A stretch of 64,000 nucleotides of DNA from Isoetes taiwanensis (taxonomy: Eukaryota; Streptophyta; Lycopodiopsida; Isoetales; Isoetaceae), in the NCBI GenBank assembly GCA_021234155.1, contig JAJEKV010000252.1, positions 248,001 to 312,000 of the forward strand, read 5' to 3'. The position numbers and the translations under genes were made by a program. How positions within the stretch are numbered: position 1 is the stretch's first letter; each line of letters opens with the position of its first letter. The notes beneath the pieces are model-generated. The model did not search any database. It saw only the letters and a program-made list of their open reading frames with translations, and had not been told where the DNA came from. Positions 1-9,129 of the stretch are shown here, piece after piece.

Positions 1-113
1 ATCCTCTTTCATTAGTTCTGGAAGCACCTTTCCAACACAAAGGCCAACCTTTGTGTCTCCTAAGAATTCATCATCAACAGCATCCTGAGGATCACTGAAT
101 AGAATTATAGCTT
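1..113 (-). other. possible internal exon of an unknown minus-strand gene, cut by window edge
   Basis: On the minus strand a frame is open for about 37 codons to the window edge and reads like ordinary protein (acidic, ending near KVLPELMKED). It is preceded by a plausible splice acceptor (ATGCAG at 114-119 on the complement). The adjoining LINE begins its 3' tail just beyond, so the LINE may lie in the intron of this gene. I do not recognise the protein. It could also continue the DUF8039-like gene at 4492-5415 on the other side of the LINE; nothing here proves that. Confidence 0.3.
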
Positions 114-221
114 CTGCATATTTAGTTTAATTTAATTTAATTGATCAAGCCATTTTAGGCCCCCGGGCCTCTATGGCAAACAGATACATACATAATATAA
201 TCATGGAATATATATAGGCAC

Positions 222-3200
222 TCAATCCGAAGCGCCTGAGATATCAAAATCTTCCATGAGGTTAAACAAGCTTATAATATCTGTACGCTCCATCCAAACA
301 TCCCTAAGATATGTACTCAATTTATGGGCTGGCATATCTAATAGTTCTCTTAGAGTCTGACCCTGTATGCCATATCTATCTCTGATGCTCTCGTATGCTG
401 AACATTCCAAAAAAACATGTTTCTCCGTTTCAATTTCAAGGTCTAGACATCCTAAACAAAATCTCTCATTACGAGGTGTACCATTCCACCTACCTGTTTC
501 AATGTGTAAGTGGTGTGATGATAACCTCAATTGAGAAATCAATATGCGGTTCTTTCTGCTGATATTGGAAAGCAAATAATCTTGTTCTTCATATGTGTCC
601 AAATGATTGATGTCATCAAGATAAAACCTTTTCTTAACATCATTGTCAGGTTCGAGCCTCCACATTTCCTTTAACCACCATATAAACTTCCTTATATTTA
701 TGTGACGTTGGCCAATTGTCCTGTCCAAGCCATTTAGCACACCATTTTTTCACTTCACAATACCAACCTTTTTCCTTAGATTGTTCAAGGGCTAGGCGAG
801 GAAATCTTTCCTCATCCATTGCCATAACCCTGTTAACATATGCTATTGTTCTGCACAATGCTTCAGCCTCTAAGGGCAGCATACCTGTCTCCGCTAACAT
901 CATGCAATATGGTGTTTGTGGCTTTGCACCAAGCTCACTCAATAAGAAACGTTTCTGCACATTTTCAATAGCATTCCAGCATTTCCGGGATAATCCAGGC
1001 CCCCAAACTGGGCTACCATACAAGATGATTGGTTTCACTTGAACTCCAAAAAGCAATCTTCTTAATTTCTAATGTTCAAAATTATTGAGCCTGCATTGAT
1101 GTATCATACCATAAAAGGCCCGCAATCCTCCCGACGCACGTTTTTGGGCAGCCCTTGTCCACCTGTAATTGCATGTCATATCAATTCCAAGATATTTGTA
1201 TTCTGTTACCTTTTGTAAGGGGATACCACCCACTGTGAATGTAGTGCAATCCTTGCCACCAAACACCATGATTTTCGACTTGTTTACATTAATCTGCATT
1301 TGCTTCAATGTGCAAAAGGACTCAAGCACGTCTAGGTGTCTCTGTAGCCCGCCTGCATCCCTAGATATCAACACTATATCATCTGCAAACATTAGCAATT
1401 GCAGTACATACTTGCCAAGCCTTGCTCCCAAGCCACCTAATCTCGTCATCCAACATTCAAGTTCATCAATGAGTAGCCCAAAAAGAGTAGGAGAGCAGGG
1501 GCACCCCTGTTTAACTCCAATTGTGTTTTTTATTTGATCAGATCCTGAGAAAGGAAAAGAGAGCTCAACTAGAACTTCATTATAAAGACATGCCACTGCT
1601 TTTCTCAATTCTACAGGAACTTGCAACCACTCAAGTCTTTCAGCAAGATGTGTACGATTCACTCTATCAAAGGCCTTGGTTAAATCTATAAATGCCAAAA
1701 ACCTCTTATTACCTGCACCCTTCGCTCCTTCCGTGATCACTCTCAAAGTGACTAGATGATCCAAAGTAGAGTGATTCATACGAAACCCTGCTTGCCCTGG
1801 TGACCTTATATTCTGCTCATCTGCCCAACAAGAAATCTTATGCTCAAGCATTGAGGCAAAAAGTTTAGCAAATGTATTACTCACAAGAATGGTTCTATAG
1901 TTTCTTATGTCATCTTTATCACCAGTCTTGTGCACTGGAACAACTCTATTTTAGACACCATTCTGTAGGAAAATACCCTCTCAAAAGTGCTTCATTACAT
2001 AAATCAGCCAAAAGGCTATAAAGTTCATCTCCTCCCCATTTAAAAAGCTCAATTGATATACCCTGTGAATCACATGTGCGCCCATTTTTCATTTTTTTAA
2101 GGGCTATTTGTACATCTTCAAATCTGAATATGGGTATAGCTTCTCCCGCACAATCAAGACTACCTGTATCTATTGTGCTATATAACTCTGAGACCAGGGA
2201 AAGAAGATCATTTTTTGTTATATCACCAATTTCTGTCCTATTTGATGACCTGTTCCAGAAACGTTTGGGATCCCTATCCACTTCTTGCATAATTTTTTCC
2301 TGGTGCTCGCGGTTCCAATCTCTCTTTTTTTGCTTGACCAAATTCTTATAATGTTTATAAACCAGAGGATCCGTGGATTTCATGCACTCCTTTTTTGCCT
2401 TAAGGCAATTCGCATCAAACCATTTATTATGGCTTCTCCTCTTAGTAGGAATGTAGCCAAACACATCTCCAGCTGTACTGACTATGGCACTTATCAATCT
2501 GCTGCTTTTCTCTTCCAAGGATTTCTGTAAATGTATCTCCTCTAGTTTGGGTGTCAATGCATTTCCATACTTATCTGCCAATTTATATACCAGTTTTAAC
2601 TTTGGAGGAGGAGATAGAGCAGCTGTGCATTTCACAATGTTAGCATTCAAGTGAAACATAAAAGGAATATGATCCGAATCTGGATTTCTTTCTAGAAATG
2701 TGAAATCTGTTACATACCCAATTGCCTCTGGATCTCCAAGCAAAAGATCAATAGTACTACGTCCATTAGGTTGGGTGCAAGTAAAGCAGTTTGTGCCTGG
2801 AAATCTCGCGAGACCATTGAAGACAATAAAGTTAAAGGATTCACATAAAGCAAGAACATGTGCACCCATCTTATTCTTCATAGTGTCTGGTGACTGGCAT
2901 GGCCAGCAAAACATGTCATCTGAATGTTCATTCAACCATAAAATGTTTCCTTCATCTGAAAGCAATGATGCTTGTCTACTGCCAATTCTTCCATTCAAGT
3001 CTCCAGCTATAAACACCTTTCCATTTTGTCTGTATTTTGATATGTCTTCTGCAAGATACATAAGAGGATCTTCTGCACTCAATCCATTAGTGCCATATAT
3101 AGATGCCGGATATGGATCTAAAGGAGCAAAATACACAATAGCTATGTAAATCACAGTCTTACCTGAAGATATTTTCAGCCAGATGTACTGAGAGAATTTG

Positions 3201-3450
3201 TCTTTGCTTACCAGTGTGACTGAATTACTGATATTCTTTCGAATATAGCATACGATACCACCCCAACCTCGTCTACTGCTACCTTGGACGTTCCACACTG
3301 AATCTAGCAAAACAAATCCTGGTATATCCAAAACTCTATTGGTTTCATGTTCCCAGGTTTCTATGAAAGCAAGTACATCATGTTCAGAAAACATCTGCAA
3401 GTTGCTGATTACTGTATTCTCGCTCAAGCCATGTACATTCCAAACTAGAA
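222..3450 (-). pseudogene. LINE ORF2: endonuclease-reverse transcriptase, broken
   Basis: Endonuclease domain at about 3450-2650: start motif WNVHGL, then FIAGDLNGRIG and a late SDHIPFMFHL block, all typical of apurinic-like LINE endonucleases. Reverse transcriptase at about 2050-1100: PVHKTGDKDDIRNYR, GFRMNHSTLDHL, FIDLTKAFDRVN, GVKQGCPCSPTLFGLL and the catalytic FADDIVLIS. A C-terminal CX2CX8HX4C finger lies near 430-480 (FCLGCLDLEIETEKHVFLEC). Three lesions split it: one extra A in a run near 1945-1950, an in-frame TAG near 1070, and a frame change between 650 and 740. Domain order and spacing are complete, so this was a full ORF2. Probably inactive. Confidence 0.8.
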
Positions 3451-3469
3451 AGCGGAGGGCCTCGCATCC

Positions 3470-4291
3470 CTATGTATCACGGTGTCTAATCACCAATTTA
3501 TTATTCACAATATAGGCATTTTTACCTTCCTCTTTCAGTTTTCGTACCTCTTCTAACAGCATTTTGCGTTCTTTCTGTTGCTGCAGAGTAAGATCATCAT
3601 TAAGCCATATTTTATGACCTTTGAGATGGCTTCTGTGTTGCATAACACGTGTTCTTGTTTCTACATTCCCAAATTTCAGCAAGATTGGTCTTGATCTGCC
3701 ATCTATTCTCTTCCCAATTCTTTTACAATGAATGTGTCCAGGATTGGCAAGATGCATAATGTTCTGGAAAAGATCATCTACTATTTCTGAAATATTTTCT
3801 CCTTCTTCCTCTTTGAGACCCACTACTAGTATATTTTTGGATCTTAATGCTTTATCCTCCTGTTCTGATAATTGGCTTCCAATTGAAGACGTGATTTGTG
3901 CTACCAACTGATCTGACGTAGGAGGAATGCCAAAGCCTGTTTCAGTTCCTTGGTTATCTTGTAATTCATCAATTTTCTCCTCTAGTTCATCGATGCCCTT
4001 TTTAAGCTTATTAATTTCTTCATGTGCTGCCTTTACTTCTTCCCTGGATGCCTTCAAATCTGCTGCAATTGCTCTTGTCTCATCTCTTGAAGCCTTCAAA
4101 TCTGCAGCCATTACCATTTGCCCTTCTCTTAATGCCTTCAACTCGCTTGTCACTGTTTTCAATTCAAGAGTTAACTGCAGAACAAGTTTGAGCAGATCCG
4201 GGCTTTCCTCAGAGGTACCTCCAGCCTCAACCGAAGAATCCATATGAGAATCCTCTTCTGCCATTTTCTCCTGGTTTTTTTTCTTTGCCAT
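3470..4291 (-). CDS. LINE ORF1: coiled-coil RNA-binding protein
   Basis: 273 residues from the first ATG (4291, MAKKKNQEK); the frame is open further upstream but only with a GTG codon. Residues about 40-125 are strongly heptad-like, with repeated blocks resembling LKASRDETRAIAADLKAS, so a coiled coil is expected. Residues about 150-260 resemble the L1 ORF1 RNA-binding region: NILVVGLKEEEGENISEIV, then a basic stretch CKRIGKRIDGRSRPILLKF. The role is to package the LINE RNA as a trimeric chaperone. Its stop lies immediately before ORF2, which has no obvious ATG in its own frame, so ORF2 may be translated by reinitiation or shift. Intact, unlike ORF2. Confidence 0.75.
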   Translation of the reverse strand: MAKKKNQEKMAEEDSHMDSSVEAGGTSEESPDLLKLVLQLTLELKTVTSELKALREGQMVMAADLKASRDETRAIAADLKASREEVKAAHEEINKLKKGIDELEEKIDELQDNQGTETGFGIPPTSDQLVAQITSSIGSQLSEQEDKALRSKNILVVGLKEEEGENISEIVDDLFQNIMHLANPGHIHCKRIGKRIDGRSRPILLKFGNVETRTRVMQHRSHLKGHKIWLNDDLTLQQQKERKMLLEEVRKLKEEGKNAYIVNNKLVIRHRDT

Positions 4292-4491
4292 GAGTCTGGG
4301 TCTTAATTTCTGATATTTTGTTACAGGTTTGGTTTGTCCGGTTACACTGGTTAACACGGTTTATCAGAAAACGGCCTAACCCAGATCGGCCTGCAGTGTT
4401 AACGGCCCAATCAACCAGAACCTACGGACCTGTGTTTTATCGCCCTGCACTTCCTGTAATTTCTGTATTTTTTCCCTTGTGTCAGAGATGC

Positions 4492-5415
4492 CTAGGGTTC
4501 AGCGCCATAGTCCTGGAAGCCGCATGGGTTGAGCGCCATATATTCCGTCTTAATAGTTCTAGTACAAGAATGGAGAATATGGCACTGCATTTCCAAGAGT
4601 TCTGTTCTTGAGTAACTAGGTGGTGGCTCATCATCATCTGATGGTATTTTGCGAGCAAACCGAGTAGCTAAATCCACTGATGGATCAATCTCTTCATCAC
4701 GCATCGACACGCCGCCTCCACAGATTCTATGTGTGAGTTGTATGAGGTAGGTGTCCCCATGTCGATCTTGGTGTCTCATCATGGGTCGCATCAATGCCAT
4801 GAAAACGATATCGCCCGAGGCCATTCGATGAATGTGCCCACGACCTCTGCAATATTATCTCGCACCGCACATGCAATCGGAAGCACCCGAGTTGGCACCA
4901 CGACCCTCGGTAACTTGCACAACCACGTTCGTGCATCCACATCCTTCCCATGGATGCTACTTCTATTGACCCAATGACCTCTCGCCAACAACAACATTGT
5001 CATCAAGATAAGTTCACCAAGTTCTCCGTGTTGCTCATTGGGGTGACATGAAGGAGAACCGGGTGATGACGATGTAGAGGAACTACTAGGGCAGGGTTGG
5101 GGTTTCCGCCTCGGATGATGATACGGTGTGAAGCATCCGACAGATTCTCACGTCACGTCTAGGCCATTCGATAAATGTGCCTACGGCTTCAGCAACGTTA
5201 TCCGCACCTGCACATGGAATGGGAAGCACATGGGATGGAATTATGGCTTCAGTAACCTCCACGACGACGTTCTTAAAGTAGTCAATGCTCTTTCCATGTA
5301 GGTGCCCTCTATGCAGTTCATGCCCCCTAGCAACAACCACGTCCCCACAGAGGAAGTTCTGCAAGGTCCTTTTCCTGCAAGCATGCAATGACACACACAT
5401 TGTTAGAAACCCCAT
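4492..5415 (-). pseudogene. DUF8039-like gene with the domain present twice, fragmentary
   Basis: Two minus-strand stretches share one pattern. At about 5360-5150: VARGHELHRGHLHGKSIDYF ... LPIPCAGADNVAEAVGTFIEWPR. At about 4985-4800: LARGHWVNRSSIHGKDVD ... LPIACAVRDNIAEVVGTFIEWPR. The sequence 'GTFIxWP' after a Pro-rich beta stretch is what I know from DUF8039 domains, common in plant transposon-like genes of unknown role. The two copies lie in different frames about 370 bp apart, so this is a duplicated exon or a gene with two domains broken by indels. Downstream (4824-4492) an acidic tail with IPSDDDEPPPSY continues to a stop. The gene runs divergently from the ParB-like gene at 7467, with the palindrome array at 5448-5598 between them. 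Function unknown. Confidence 0.5.
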
Positions 5416-5447
5416 GAAATGAGCATAAAATATTCATTAAAACAGAC

Positions 5448-5598
5448 AAATGGCGCGGTGCGCCATTTGTTCAAATAGCGCAGCGCTTTATTTGCCACAA
5501 AATAGCGCGGCCGCCATTTGAGTAAATAGCGGATGCGCTTATTTAGAGACAAAATGGCTGGGCGCTTATTTGATCTAATGGCGCACCAGCGCCATTTG
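5448..5598. repeat. Array of six short palindromes, AAAT(A/G)GCGC type
   Basis: Six units about 20 bp long, spaced about 25 bp, each a near-perfect inverted repeat: AAATGGCGC-ggt-GCGCCATTT, then variants AAATAGCGC...GCTTTATTT, AAATAGCGC...CCGCCATTT, AAATAGCGG...GCGCTTATTT, AAATGGC...GCGCTTATTT and AATGGCGC-acca-GCGCCATTT. The same motif recurs at 7110-7160, 7315-7415, 9015-9080 and 10824-11065, so it marks one element. Variation between copies is symmetrical in several units, hinting at selection on the palindrome. Confidence 0.85.
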
Positions 5599-5634
5599 GC
5601 TTTCTTAGGAATAAAACAGGAAAACTTAGGACAG

Positions 5635-5840
5635 CAGATTAAACAGTACAGATTACTGCAGATTACTACATATAACTACAGGATACAACAGATTACTGAA
5701 GATTACAGATTACACATTAGTAGAGATTACTACAGACTACAAGATTATTACAGATTGTTACAGATTACTTCAAATTACAACACACTACAGACAGATTATT
5801 TCCTGGATTGTTACAGGTTACTACAGATTACTACAGGGTA
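5635..5840. repeat. Degenerate minisatellite, unit about CAGATTACTA
   Basis: About 20 imperfect copies of a 10-bp unit (CAGATTACTA and variants such as CAGATTACTG, CAGATTGTTA). The short plus-strand ORF across it is a by-product of the repeat and was not called. Confidence 0.8.
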
Positions 5841-5969
5841 GAAACATTATTCTCGCACTTATAGGAGAAATTGGCGACAGTTAAACTAAAAGCGTAACGA
5901 TCACTAACCTTGGGATCATTGTAGATCGAGAATCTGCCATTGAAAGAAGGGAAGAGCCTTGAATCAAGT

Positions 5970-6180
5970 AGGCGCCTGCTAACCAAGTGAAGCGCCTGCT
6001 ATGAAATGAAGAAGCGCCTGCTAACCAAGTGAAGCGCCTGCTATCAAATGAAGAAGCTCGCTATCAAATGAAGAAGCTCGCTATGAAATGAAGAAGAAGC
6101 CGCTAACCAAGTGAAGCGCCTGCAACCAACTAAACCGCCTACAACTGAAGGTAGCGCCCAAAGAAGCGCCTGCTGAACCA
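5970..6180. repeat. Tandem repeat of GAAGCGCCTGCTAACCAAGT-type units
   Basis: About nine imperfect copies of a 19-22 bp unit alternating 'GAAGCGCCTGCTAACCAAGT' with 'GAAGCGCCTGCTATGAAAT' and shorter 'GAAGCTCGCTATCAAAT' forms. The unit contains the half motif GCGCC also found in the AAATGGCGC palindromes. Confidence 0.75.
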
Positions 6181-6374
6181 ATGCCTAAGGCGGAATAGAC
6201 GTCTGACTTGGCGGCCAAGTCCTCTAAGGCGCAAAAGTACCGGATGTTGAAGCGGGACGGGAGCGTAAAATCGCAACCTGTGGAGTACGAGGACTAAAAG
6301 CCTTCTGTTTACCATATCAAACCCATGATTTTATAAACGGCTTTGAGACAGGGACTGGCACAATATATGCGAAA

Positions 6375-6500
6375 AGTGGCGGGGAATTCAAATTTTAAAA
6401 TTCTAGTGGCGGACGGGCGGGGAATTCAAATTTTAGAATTCAACTGGCGGACGGGCGGGAAATTCAAATTCAAAATTTAAAATTCAAGTGACTGAGGGGA
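6375..6500. repeat. Tandem repeat, about 38-bp unit, GGCGGACGGGCGGGGAATTC core
   Basis: Three to four imperfect copies of a unit made of a GC-rich half (GGCGGACGGGCGGG) followed by an AT-rich half (AATTCAAATTTTAAAATTC). It is followed at 6600-6745 by repeated CGCCTTCTCTCTCTAAG blocks. Together 5600-7100 holds no gene that I can support; it looks like the long repeat-filled leader of element 1. Confidence 0.6.
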
Positions 6501-7107
6501 CGAGGAAGGAAGGGTGGCGGGTAGACGGGTCGGCGGGCCAAATCCTGTCGCGCCATTAATTTCGACGGGTTTATTTTCTCTCATTTCATTTCTTTCATTT
6601 CATTTCATCCGCCGGCTTCTCGGCGCCTTTCGCCCATGGCCCCGCCAGCGCCTTCTCTCTCTAAGCCTTCCGCCTTCTCTCTCTAAGCGCCTTAGCCTTC
6701 TCTCTCTAAGCCAGTGTTTCTCTCTAAGCGCCTTCAAGTGGCGCTTTGTTGATCGGGAATTTCGAGGAAAAAGGGTGGAGTAAATTTCTCGGTCCACATG
6801 CGTTCCCTCAGACGGCCGCATATCTGATGGCCACCGGGTTGGGTTAGTTAAATGCTTGTTTTTAAATTTGTTTTCGGGGGGGTCATGGGTATTGAAATAA
6901 GCGGCCGCGCTGTTCATGTACCCGGGGGTCTAGGATAGTTAGTTTACGTGGTTCCGTCACGAAAGAAATAAGCGTCCATTTGTTTCATGTAGCCAGGTGT
7001 CTAGGATAGTGAGTTTTTGTGGTTCCGTCTGAAAGAAATATCGCGGACGCGCCATTTTTTTGGGACGTGTTACTTTTGTAGTTTGTTTAGATCAGATGTA
7101 GTGTAAT

Positions 7108-7415
7108 GTAAATGGCGCCACTGCGCCATTTCCATGCAAATGGCGCCAATCCGCGGCGGTCGCCTCTCCTTCAGCTTGCCAACAATCTAGAAAGTACGGG
7201 CCTTATTATCGACTTCTGGCGTCGAGAATGCCTCGACTTCGTGGCGAGAATAGGGAGTGTACACTCGGATTGTTGGCTGGTGAGGGATACCCACTTCGCC
7301 GGTCGAGAAATGAGCGCCATGATGCGCCATTTGCATGGAATGGCGCAACTGCGCCATTTCGGTGGCAAATAAAAATGGCTTGATGGCGCCATTTCCATGC
7401 AAATGGCGTAGTGGG
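7108..7415. repeat. AAATGGCGC palindromes in the leader/first intron of the ParB-like gene
   Basis: Clusters at 7110-7160 (AAATGGCGCC...GCGCCATTT then AAATGGCGCC) and 7315-7415 (GCGCCAT-gat-GCGCCATTT, ATGGCGCAACTGCGCCATTT, ATGGCGCCATTT...AAATGGCG). They end just before a good splice acceptor (TTTTCTTGTGCAG, ending 7466) in front of the coding part. The stretch 7170-7310 between the clusters has no recognisable content. Confidence 0.75.
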
Positions 7416-7466
7416 TTGGGTTTGGGTTTCATGACTTGATTGTTGATTTGTTGTTTTCTTGTGCAG

Positions 7467-8995
7467 CTTCGTTGTCCAAGGCCCAAAAGCGTTGTGCCGG
7501 AGAAGGCGTGGTCATGGCTGGAAGGCCATGGTGCATGGAAATTGTCAGGGCAATTCCCTTAGAGGAAGGGGTCGACCCCACAAAGGGGGACAAGAGGAGA
7601 GAACTTTGCCTCCTCACAAAGTCAATAAGTGGTGAACAAGACGTTGTGATGCAGCTTGGCATCATTGTCAACATGCGGGAGGTGAAAAAGCAGGGAAGAT
7701 TAGACTTCCTTGGTTGCACAGTGGAGGATCCCGTGAATTGCAAAGATTGATCATGCATTGCATGGATCGGCGCTTTTCACGATCCACGATGATGGAATCC
7801 GGCATCAAGGACCGCGATCTACCGCCAAAAGAAAAGGTCGGCCGTTGCCTTCCAAAAAAAGCAGAGAGGCACGGGTATTAATGGTACGGTCCGAGCTACT
7901 TAGAGGATTTGGCATTCTCCGTTCAGCTATGGACGGATCAAAGAACTCTGTGTCACATATTGTCAGAGCCAAGACCTCTTGTAATATGCCTGCTCTAATG
8001 GACAGCACTTGGCTTCGACAGGAGATTTCAAGGAAAAAGCCAAACCTTAGGCAAGCCAAGCCAAGGGAAGAAAAAGCCAAACCAAAGGAAGTCCAAATGG
8101 AAGGGACAGAGCATGAGGAAGAGAATCAAAAGAAAGACGAGGAAAGTGCCAGGTCTCCTCCCAAGTCAGCTCCCAAGTCTCCTCCTATCAGGATCGGTTC
8201 TCCTATCAAGTCCCCGGCCAAACAGGATTCAGAGAGAACCATTAGTGACACTAAATCCTCCCCACATCGGAGAGGTAAAGGCACTGCATCAACGGCTGAA
8301 AGCATTCCGCAGAAAAGGAGGAGGGAAACAAAAAAGGAGATGAGGGTCAGAAAGCAGAGGAAAATGGAAAGTCTGGAGGTGCCCTCGGAGTTGAAAATGG
8401 ACCGTGATGCCGAGGAGGAGTTGGCAGAAGAAACACTAAAAAAAATACAGCAGCACGGTCACATGTTTCCTCTAGGTGTGACATATCTAAGAAAAATATC
8501 CATCTGGGATATGGAAGAGGCACCTCCTAACATGACAGCACGAGCTGTAAATCTTGAACATGTTAGGAACCGTGCAAGCTCATTTGTGAAGATCCCCATC
8601 CAGCCTTCACGCCGCAGATGTGGTGCCCTTTGATCCGTCTATAAGGCGCCTAGTACCACGGTCGCAAGAATCGACTGGGCCGGTATGAGGTTCTACATTA
8701 TCAATGGCAACCATTCTATCTCAGCCGCACAGCTCGTGTGTCAGAAGTTGGGGACAGAAGATGCCAGATTAGAACTCAGAAAGATTTACACTTTTAGAAT
8801 GTGCAGAGTTCTTTCTGGAGCAATGAGTGACTTGGACCTTCTTCAGCTCAGTGTGGATGTCAATGACATCGTAGCCGAGATAAGTGTTTAAGGAACCCTA
8901 CGCAGATCAAATACACCACCGCGTGAGGCAATACCGAGTGCGGCAAGCCGGCAGACCAAAGCAGAAAAGGCCAATCAAGAAGCGGCGAATACAAG
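7467..8995 (+). pseudogene. Element 1 ParB/sulfiredoxin-fold-like gene, N-terminal exon block, frameshifted
   Basis: Begins after the acceptor at 7466; first ATG in frame near 7514 (MAGRPWCMEIV). The N-terminal part shares a pattern with the second ParB-like gene (LGII...V...V...QG). A basic, Ser/Pro/Lys-rich linker follows (about 8030-8400, PPKSAPKSPPIRIGSPIKSP, nuclear-localisation-like). The ParB-like core lies at 8540-8880: residues VRNRASSFVKIPIQPS, then FYIINGNHSISAAQL. The G-N-H-S...A box corresponds to the phosphate-binding box of ParB/Srx-type domains (GxxR/H..A). Lesions: a stop near 7748, a stop near 8631, a +1 shift near 8885; after it the frame resumes as a very basic tail (KRPIKKRRIQ) to a donor GGTATG at 8996. 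Family assignment is by motif only. Confidence 0.55.
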
Positions 8996-9129
8996 GTATG
9001 TACCATCATTATGAGCCAAATGGCGGCTTCATTTGAGCCATTTGACTCCAAATCAAATAAATAGCCAGCGCCATTTGACACCGCTTTGTTTGCATTCAAG
9101 CTCTAACATATTTGGTTTGCCTTTTCAAG
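8996..9129 (+). other. Intron of the ParB-MTase-like gene, containing the element's palindrome half-sites
   Basis: Donor AG|GTATGT, acceptor CCTTTTCAAG. Inside are AAATGGCGGC, AGCGCCATTTGA and two further ATTTGA/AAATGGC-like half sites between 9017 and 9080. The same motif forms the arrays outside the gene, and does not appear in the coding exons. Confidence 0.6.

Larger units (their letters stand above)
125..4490 (-). mobile_element. Near full-length non-LTR retrotransposon (LINE) with ORF1 and ORF2, not plant-L1-like at its ends
   Basis: The element reads from about 4490 down to 125. It has an ORF1 with a coiled coil, then an ORF2 with endonuclease, reverse transcriptase and a C-terminal CCHC-like finger. 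The 3' end is not poly(A) but a short AATTA-type tandem (TTTAATTTAATTTAATT on the plus strand, 124-141), with a GC-rich hairpin at about 158-170. Such short-repeat tails are known from CR1/L2/I/RTE-type LINEs rather than plant L1; presence of an ORF1 argues against RTE. I found no clear target-site duplication. The 5' limit is only approximate. Confidence 0.75.

Noticed and set aside
6514-6783. 89-residue plus-strand ORF starting MAGRRVGG
   Set aside because: Most of it is translation of a CTCTCTCTAAG repeat, in a low-complexity leader.
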